Assembly: GCF_028023555.1 (NCBI RefSeq)
Contig: NZ_JAQIOY010000006.1
Span: 124,001-188,000, forward strand
Direction of reading: 5' to 3'
Source of the DNA: Thalassococcus_A lentus
GTDB taxonomy: Bacteria > Pseudomonadota > Alphaproteobacteria > Rhodobacterales > Rhodobacteraceae
Length of the DNA stretch: 64,000 nucleotides
Under the pieces are notes generated by a model. That model was not told the DNA's origin, did not search any database, and worked only from the letters and a program-made list of their open reading frames with translations. Positions 58,874 through 64,000 of this stretch are shown here, piece after piece. The translations under genes were made by a program, and so were the position numbers. Positions within the stretch are counted from its first letter, which is position 1. Every line of letters starts with the position of its first letter.

Positions 58874-60946
58874 ATGACCGTTACAACGAAACGCGTGGGC
58901 ACTGCGCTGATTGTCACGTTGGACAACGCACCGGTCAATGCGATCGGGCAGGCAATGCGTCAGGGCCTGATCGATGTTCTGACCGGGATCGGATCCGAAA
59001 CCGGTTTGACTCGGGTTATTCTGACCGGCGCTGGCCGTGCCTTTGCAGCGGGTGCGGACGCCCGCGAATTCGATGCGGATCCGATTGAACCCCATTTGCC
59101 TGACGTTGTGGCACAGATCGAAGCCTGCGAAGTGCCATGGGTGGCGGCCATCAACGGTGTCGCGCTGGGCGGGGGGTGCGAATTGGCTCTGGCATGCCGG
59201 TACCGGATCGCGGCACCGGGCGTGTCCATTGGCCTGCCAGAGGTTACATTGGGCGTTGTTCCGGGCGCCGGGGGGACCCAACGGCTGCCCCGTCTGATCG
59301 GCCTGCGCCGAGCGCTGGAAATGATCGCCACCGGAAAACCTGTGACGGCGCAGCAGGCGGAAGCCATCGGACTGATTGATGGTATCGCCGATGACCCGGT
59401 CGCAATGGCGCAGTATCTGGATATCGGCACGCTCGAACTGGCTGAACGTATCTGCGATCTGCCAGCGCCCGCGCCAAACGAACAGGCCATTGCCGATGCG
59501 CGTGCTCTGGCTGCCAAAAAGTCAGCCGGGCAGATCGCGCCGCTCAGGGCGATAGATTTGGTCGAATTGACCAGCGCGGCCTCGATGACCGATGGACTGA
59601 GCCGTGAACGCGAAACATTTCTGGATTTGCGGACCGGTGATCAGGCACGCGCCTTGCGCCATATCTTCTTTGCCGAGCGCGCTGCGAAACCGCCAAATTG
59701 GTTGCAGGCACAGGCCCCGGCATTGGATCAGGTTGCAGTCGTTGGCGGAGGAACAATGGGCGCGGGCATCGCCTATGCGCTGTTGAATGCCGGGCTGCGT
59801 GTGGTCTTGCTTGAGGTGGATCAAGAGGCTGTGGACCGGGCGCGCATCAACGTAAACAAGATCGTCGATGCCAGCCTTAAACGCGGATTGATTGATCAGG
59901 CCGGTGCCGAAGATCGGCAAAGCCGCCTGACGCTGAGTGACGATTTTCAGGCTGCATCGGGGGCCGGTCTGGCTATTGAAGCCGCGTTTGAAAGCATGGA
60001 GGTCAAGCGGTCGGTGTTTACGGCGCTTGAGCAGGCCTTGCCGCGGGACGCCATTTTGGCCACCAATACCTCTTACCTCGACATCAACGAAATCGCTTCA
60101 GGCGTTTCTGATCCGTCCCGGGTGCTGGGTCTGCACTTTTTTGCGCCTGCGCATATCATGAAGCTGTTGGAAATTGTCCGGGCGCAGGCCACATCAGAGA
60201 CCGCTCTGGCGGTTGGATATGCTCTGGCCAAGACGTTGCGCAAAGTGCCGGTTCTGGCGGGGGTCTGCGACGGCTTTATCGGAAACCGGATTTTGCAGCG
60301 GTACCGCGAGGCCGCCGATACAGTTTTCATGGATGGCTCAACCCCATGGGAAGTGGATGAAGCCATGGTTGCCTTTGGATACGCCATGGGACCCTACGAG
60401 GCGCAGGATCTGTCAGGGCTCGATATCGCCCATGCCAATCGTCGCAGGCAGGACGCCACACGCGATCCGAACCGACGCTATATTCCAATCGCTGATCGTA
60501 TGGTCGAATTGGGAAAACTGGGCCGCAAGACAGGGGCAGGCTGGTATCGATACCCCGGCGGCAACGGAAAGGTCGACGATCCGATTGTTGCAGATCTGGC
60601 GGTCGAAGAAGCGCATTTCGCGGGCATCAGCAGGGTGGACTACAGTGAGCCCGAGATTGAGGAACGTCTGGTTCTGGCGATGATCAACGAAGCCGCAGAT
60701 ATCTTGCATGAGGGGATTGCCCAAAATGCGCGCGACATCGATCTGGTCACCGTTTTCGGCTATGGGTTCCCGCGCTGGCGCGGCGGGTTGATGCACTACG
60801 CTGATCAACTCGGGGTACCCCAGATTGTTCAACGTCTTGAAGTGTTTGCGCAGGAAGACCCGCTGGTCTGGCGGGTTTCTCAAACGCTGCTCGATTGCGT
60901 GGAGCAAGGCATTTCGTTGGCGCAGTACCGAGGATCTGATCGTTAA
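58874..60946 (+). CDS. Fused enoyl-CoA hydratase/3-hydroxyacyl-CoA dehydrogenase
   Basis: A 690-residue bifunctional enzyme. Residues 1-190 are a crotonase domain with oxyanion segments GAGRAFAAGADAREF and LGGGCELALACRYRIA and GVVPGAGGTQRLPRLIG; from about 286 the NAD-binding Rossmann fold VAVVGGGTMGAGIAYALLNAG and the dehydrogenase block LHFFAPAHIMKLLEIV follow. In this cluster it would hydrate and oxidise the dehydroadipyl-CoA made by BoxC plus BoxD toward 3-oxoadipyl-CoA. Order resembles peroxisomal-type multifunctional enzymes. Its end overlaps by four bases the convergent exonuclease gene. Confidence 0.93.
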   Translation: MTVTTKRVGTALIVTLDNAPVNAIGQAMRQGLIDVLTGIGSETGLTRVILTGAGRAFAAGADAREFDADPIEPHLPDVVAQIEACEVPWVAAINGVALGGGCELALACRYRIAAPGVSIGLPEVTLGVVPGAGGTQRLPRLIGLRRALEMIATGKPVTAQQAEAIGLIDGIADDPVAMAQYLDIGTLELAERICDLPAPAPNEQAIADARALAAKKSAGQIAPLRAIDLVELTSAASMTDGLSRERETFLDLRTGDQARALRHIFFAERAAKPPNWLQAQAPALDQVAVVGGGTMGAGIAYALLNAGLRVVLLEVDQEAVDRARINVNKIVDASLKRGLIDQAGAEDRQSRLTLSDDFQAASGAGLAIEAAFESMEVKRSVFTALEQALPRDAILATNTSYLDINEIASGVSDPSRVLGLHFFAPAHIMKLLEIVRAQATSETALAVGYALAKTLRKVPVLAGVCDGFIGNRILQRYREAADTVFMDGSTPWEVDEAMVAFGYAMGPYEAQDLSGLDIAHANRRRQDATRDPNRRYIPIADRMVELGKLGRKTGAGWYRYPGGNGKVDDPIVADLAVEEAHFAGISRVDYSEPEIEERLVLAMINEAADILHEGIAQNARDIDLVTVFGYGFPRWRGGLMHYADQLGVPQIVQRLEVFAQEDPLVWRVSQTLLDCVEQGISLAQYRGSDR

Positions 60947-62343
60947 TTCAGGTCTTGCAACAGGCGTCCGTGCCGGCGCGTTTCTGCGATCACCTCGCCA
61001 AAGGTACGCAGCCCGCGCGCTTCGAGCATCGGCAACATCTTGACCAAAGCTTCGGCGGTGGCCTGTGCATCACCCAGCGCGGAGTGCCGAAGATGCGCAG
61101 GGATCGTAATGCCCAAACGGTCGCAAAGCGCATCCAACGTGTGCTTTTGGCTGGCGCCGAACAAAACCGCTGACAGCAAGACCGTGTCGAGGATCGGATT
61201 GTCCCATGCCACCTGCATCTCCGCCTTGTGCCTGTGCAAAAAGGCCATGTCGAAGGGGGCGTTATGCGCAACAATGACGGCACCTTTGGCAAAGGCATGG
61301 AAGGCCCGGCCTGCGGTCACGATGTCGGGCTGCCCTGCGACCATGGCATCAGTGACATGATGCACCTTGGTTGATGCAGGCGGGATCGGGCGGCCGGGAT
61401 CAACCAGCTGATTGATTTGCTCGGCTTCAATGATGCGCCCGTTCACGACCCTCAGCGCGCCGATCTGAACGATCTCATCCTTGTGGGGCAAAAGCCCGGT
61501 GGTTTCCGTGTCGAACACGCAAAACACCAGATCACGCAAAGCACTATCCTGCGTGGCTTCGGGAACCTTGCGCGACATCAACGAAAAGTCGAAAACCAAA
61601 GGCCGTGCGGCATCTGGCGCCAGCTCAACGGTGGGGGCTTCCATGATCATCATGAAGCCGTTCTCTAGCGGCTTGAGCGTGGCGTTCAGATCTTGCCCGG
61701 TCCGTGTTTCCGCGGTGACCTCAACGTCCCGGCCGGTCTTTTCCATTTTCCGTTTGGCGCTCATCAGCGCGCCGGGCTCAAAGTAGTCGGTTACCATCGC
61801 GCCCAGACGTGGCGCACTGACCTGAGCCAGTATGTCTGCGGCCTGACCATCATACAAAACAATCTGATCGTTGGTTCCAATCAGTAGAGTGGCCATCGGG
61901 ATTTCCGTGAGCAGGGCCGTTAGCTGTGCCTTTTCCTGCGCCAGCCTTGCAGTCTCGTTTGCGATGCGATCTGCCGATCCGAGCGCATTTTGACTGAGCG
62001 CATCGCTAACCGCCTGCGCCGCGGGCGCAAGATCACCGAGATAACGGGCTGAACCAGTTTGTAAGGCCTCGTCCACGCCGGCATGCGCCCTAGTGCGCAA
62101 ATCCGCGGCGAGGTGTTCTATGGGTTTTGCAACGTTTTCGTCAAAGAGCAGCCAGATCGATGCGCTCAGGGCAACCAATCCAAACGCCGAAAGGATCCCG
62201 GCCAGCAGAAAGCCGTTTTGCAGATCCGTAGAAAGCGCGCGCTGGTAGCCGACCCAAATCGCAGCCAGCGACAGAGCCGTGCCGCCCAGTGCGATCAGCG
62301 AAAAGAACAGGAATATGCGCAGTCGAAGGCTGAGCTTTTCCAT
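60943..62343 (-). CDS. Membrane-anchored DEDDh 3'-5' exonuclease-like protein with PAS-like region
   Basis: A 466-residue protein with two N-terminal membrane segments (about 10-30 and 43-65), a HAMP-like and PAS-like middle part (ALLTEIPMATLLIGTNDQIVLYDGQAADIL) and a C-terminal exonuclease domain like DNA polymerase III epsilon: Asp-Glu in VFDTETTGL, Asp in AHNAPFDMAFL, and His and Asp in HSALGDAQAT. A membrane-bound exonuclease with a sensory region is unusual, but I recall it beside DUF294/CBS proteins and acetate uptake genes in other proteobacteria. Part of a three-gene minus-strand unit. Confidence 0.88.
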   Translation of the reverse strand: MEKLSLRLRIFLFFSLIALGGTALSLAAIWVGYQRALSTDLQNGFLLAGILSAFGLVALSASIWLLFDENVAKPIEHLAADLRTRAHAGVDEALQTGSARYLGDLAPAAQAVSDALSQNALGSADRIANETARLAQEKAQLTALLTEIPMATLLIGTNDQIVLYDGQAADILAQVSAPRLGAMVTDYFEPGALMSAKRKMEKTGRDVEVTAETRTGQDLNATLKPLENGFMMIMEAPTVELAPDAARPLVFDFSLMSRKVPEATQDSALRDLVFCVFDTETTGLLPHKDEIVQIGALRVVNGRIIEAEQINQLVDPGRPIPPASTKVHHVTDAMVAGQPDIVTAGRAFHAFAKGAVIVAHNAPFDMAFLHRHKAEMQVAWDNPILDTVLLSAVLFGASQKHTLDALCDRLGITIPAHLRHSALGDAQATAEALVKMLPMLEARGLRTFGEVIAETRRHGRLLQDLN

Positions 62344-62346
62344 GGA

Positions 62347-62847
62347 TCAACTCTCGGAGCAGACTGTTTTGACCACAGGATCGTTTTGCCCGACATCCCG
62401 CCAGACCGGCGGGCTGCCATCTCCGAGCGCCGGATCGGCGCGGCGGCCCTGGGCGCAATCCACGATGACCTCGACAGCCTGCACGGGTTTCCAGCGACCG
62501 TAGAAATAGAGGTCTGCCATAAACAGATCGTCGCGCTGGGAATTGGGCCGCAGGTTCGCGCGATCCACCGCGACAAACCCGTCGATCATCGGGATCGCAT
62601 AGGTCCAGGGACGCCAGAGCGCCTTGGACGGGCGGGTTTGCGCAACTTCGAGCCCGTCGGGCAGAGCGCTGGCGGTTCTGTCATACCAGCCGTATTCGCT
62701 GGAAATGGCAGCCGCCAGCATGGCGGCCCCGGCACCCACAGGCACCAGCCACTTTGGCAGACGACCACCTGACATATGGGCCAGAAGCATCATTGCACCG
62801 GCCCCGGCAAGGCCCGCAACGATTACGGCAATCAATTCCAGAAACAT
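62347..62847 (-). CDS. Small membrane protein of unknown function
   Basis: A 166-residue protein with two N-terminal hydrophobic segments (LELIAVIVAGLAGAGAMMLLA and WLVPVGAGAAMLAAAIS), then a soluble part with two cysteines (in VDCAQG and KTVCSES), possibly periplasmic. No family is recognised. It lies three bases upstream of the exonuclease gene and 21 bases downstream of the DUF294 gene, so the three are surely co-transcribed. Confidence 0.78.
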   Translation of the reverse strand: MFLELIAVIVAGLAGAGAMMLLAHMSGGRLPKWLVPVGAGAAMLAAAISSEYGWYDRTASALPDGLEVAQTRPSKALWRPWTYAIPMIDGFVAVDRANLRPNSQRDDLFMADLYFYGRWKPVQAVEVIVDCAQGRRADPALGDGSPPVWRDVGQNDPVVKTVCSES

Positions 62848-62868
62848 CCCATTCCTCCCGTTGCCGTC

Positions 62869-64000
62869 TTAGGACAGCATCCCTTTGCCATGTCCAACAG
62901 CCGATTGCAGCGATTTGATCACGACAAATGCATCGCGCAAATGACTTCGCTCAAAGTCTGACAGATCGGCGGGCGTCAGATAGTTGTTTGGCTTGGCGCC
63001 TGCTTTGATTTGATCAGCCTGCCGTTCCAGCCGTGTTTCCGCAATCAGATCATAGGCGTCCAGCAAATCCTGCCCGCCTGACTGGCTGAGCACCCCTGCC
63101 GCTATGGCTGCTTCAAGGCGCGCCCGTGTGTTCACAGGCTCGATCTTTCCCTGAAGTGCGTAGATGCGGCCAAGATCAACAACTGGAACAACACCGTTGT
63201 GTTTGAGATCCAGCTGGTTCTTGTGCTCGCCCGAACGAATGGTGGTGAACCCGCGCAGCAAACCCAGTGGCGGTTGATGCTTGAGCGCGTTGGCGATCAT
63301 ATGCGCCACGAAAATCGAGTTTTTCGATGCGGCTTTCAGCGTGTCATGTTGAATGTTTTCGAACAACGATGTGGTGCCGCCGATTGGTCTGAGGTCGAAC
63401 ATGACTGATGCCAGCATTTGTGCCTCGGGGTTCGGTTTGGCAATCCAGCCGCGGAAGTAGTCGCGCCAGACCCGCACCGGTTGGCACCATCGCGGGTTGG
63501 TCGCCATCATGTCGCCGGGGCAATAGATGTAGCCGCAGGTGTTTAGCCCGTCGCAGACAAAGCGGGCGAGGGTCTCGAAATAGGCCATGTGTTCGGCTTC
63601 GACCGCATCGTCCAAAATCAAACAATTGTCCTGATCGGACACGCCAGTCTGTTCCTGCCGCCCCTGACTGCCACAGGCCAGCCAGAGGTAGGGCACCGGA
63701 GGCGGCCCCAGCGTTTGTTCGGCCAGAGCAAGCAGGCGGCGGGTGCAGGTGTCGGCCACATCTGTGATCAGGCGCGTGACAACTTCGTGCCGGTTGCCGC
63801 CTGCCACCAGTTGGACCAGCAATTGTGGAATGCGGGCGGTGACCTTGGCCATCTCATCGGCGCTTGCGGCGCGGGCGATGTCAGCCACCAGTTCGGCCGA
63901 GTTCACGGCTTGAAACCGGGTCAGATCAGTCTGGGTCACGATGCCCACCAACATGTCGGCCTCTGTGACCGGGATGTGCCCGATGCGCCGTTCCATCATG
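62869..64000 (-). CDS. CBS/DUF294 nucleotidyltransferase-like protein, 5' end outside the window
   Basis: At least 376 residues; the N-terminus is cut by the window edge. The visible part begins with the end of a CBS domain (ERRIGHIPVTEADMLVGIVTQTDL), then the DUF294 nucleotidyltransferase-like domain with WLACGSQGRQEQTGVSDQDN and a helical C-terminal domain. In related genomes such proteins often have an additional cyclic-nucleotide-like domain upstream and neighbour acetate/pyruvate symporter genes; both would lie to the right of this window. Its substrate is unknown. Confidence 0.9.
   Translation of the reverse strand, partial: MMERRIGHIPVTEADMLVGIVTQTDLTRFQAVNSAELVADIARAASADEMAKVTARIPQLLVQLVAGGNRHEVVTRLITDVADTCTRRLLALAEQTLGPPPVPYLWLACGSQGRQEQTGVSDQDNCLILDDAVEAEHMAYFETLARFVCDGLNTCGYIYCPGDMMATNPRWCQPVRVWRDYFRGWIAKPNPEAQMLASVMFDLRPIGGTTSLFENIQHDTLKAASKNSIFVAHMIANALKHQPPLGLLRGFTTIRSGEHKNQLDLKHNGVVPVVDLGRIYALQGKIEPVNTRARLEAAIAAGVLSQSGGQDLLDAYDLIAETRLERQADQIKAGAKPNNYLTPADLSDFERSHLRDAFVVIKSLQSAVGHGKGMLS

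Overview
The window reads as chromosomal DNA of a marine Rhodobacteraceae (Roseobacter-group alphaproteobacterium). The support is gene content and order rather than any rRNA: a Rhodobacter-type suf operon led by an IscR that lacks the usual cluster cysteines, a dmdA-acuI pair for dimethylsulfoniopropionate (DMSP) breakdown, a trgA-trgB-cysK block as in Rhodobacter sphaeroides, an adjacent photolyase-cfa pair, and GC-rich codon use. One tRNA is present (tRNA-Arg, CCG). I see no rRNA, CRISPR array, insertion sequence or prophage, no gene looks disrupted, and no stretch over 300 bases lacks a gene.

Layout. 0.2-12 kb: housekeeping and conserved unknowns (DUF455, Bcp peroxiredoxin, AsmA-like envelope protein, queA, an MFS carrier, DUF924, lpdA, HD phosphohydrolase, DUF1801, alpha/beta hydrolase). 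11.7-21.8 kb: the Fe-S assembly operon iscR-nifS-like-sufB-(five small genes)-sufC-sufD-(two YIP1-like genes)-sufS, with a sigma70-type promoter whose -10 is overlapped by a perfect palindrome. 21.8-24.8 kb: an animal-type heme peroxidase, tRNA-Arg, an AraC regulator and a VOC protein. 24.9-27 kb: a three-gene DUF2182-DUF1326-DinB unit with Met- and Cys-rich motifs that suggest metal (copper?) handling. 27-31.5 kb: dmdA-acuI and a BCCT carrier, a DMSP module. 31.6-43.6 kb: a desulfurase-like PLP enzyme lacking the catalytic cysteine, photolyase, cfa, trgA, trgB (apparently starting at CTG), cysK, an MscS channel, AlaX and glpK.

43.6-61 kb is the main accessory block: aerobic CoA-dependent aromatic acid (box) catabolism. 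It holds a TRAP transporter (dctPQM), an HSD10-type SDR, a feruloyl-CoA-synthase-like ligase, benzoate-CoA ligase, an alpha/beta hydrolase, DUF309, boxC, boxB, a 56-residue ferredoxin-motif protein, boxA, a thioesterase, boxR (XRE plus shikimate-kinase-like domain) and a fused enoyl-CoA hydratase/3-hydroxyacyl-CoA dehydrogenase. Together these could import an aromatic acid, make its CoA ester, epoxidise and cleave benzoyl-CoA and run the beta-oxidation-like lower steps. The semialdehyde dehydrogenase BoxD and a thiolase are not in the window. Strong stem-loops without T-tracts sit after dctP and on both sides of boxB, and a GCATTAT-NNN-GC word recurs upstream of dctP, the benzoate-CoA ligase and boxC. 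The right end (61-64 kb, minus strand) is a DUF294/CBS protein, a small membrane protein and a membrane-anchored DEDDh exonuclease.

The observations I would follow first are the mini-ferredoxin-like ORF between boxB and boxA, the shared operator word of the aromatic block, the Met/Cys-rich DUF2182-DUF1326-DinB unit, the palindrome on the iscR promoter, and the CTG start of trgB.
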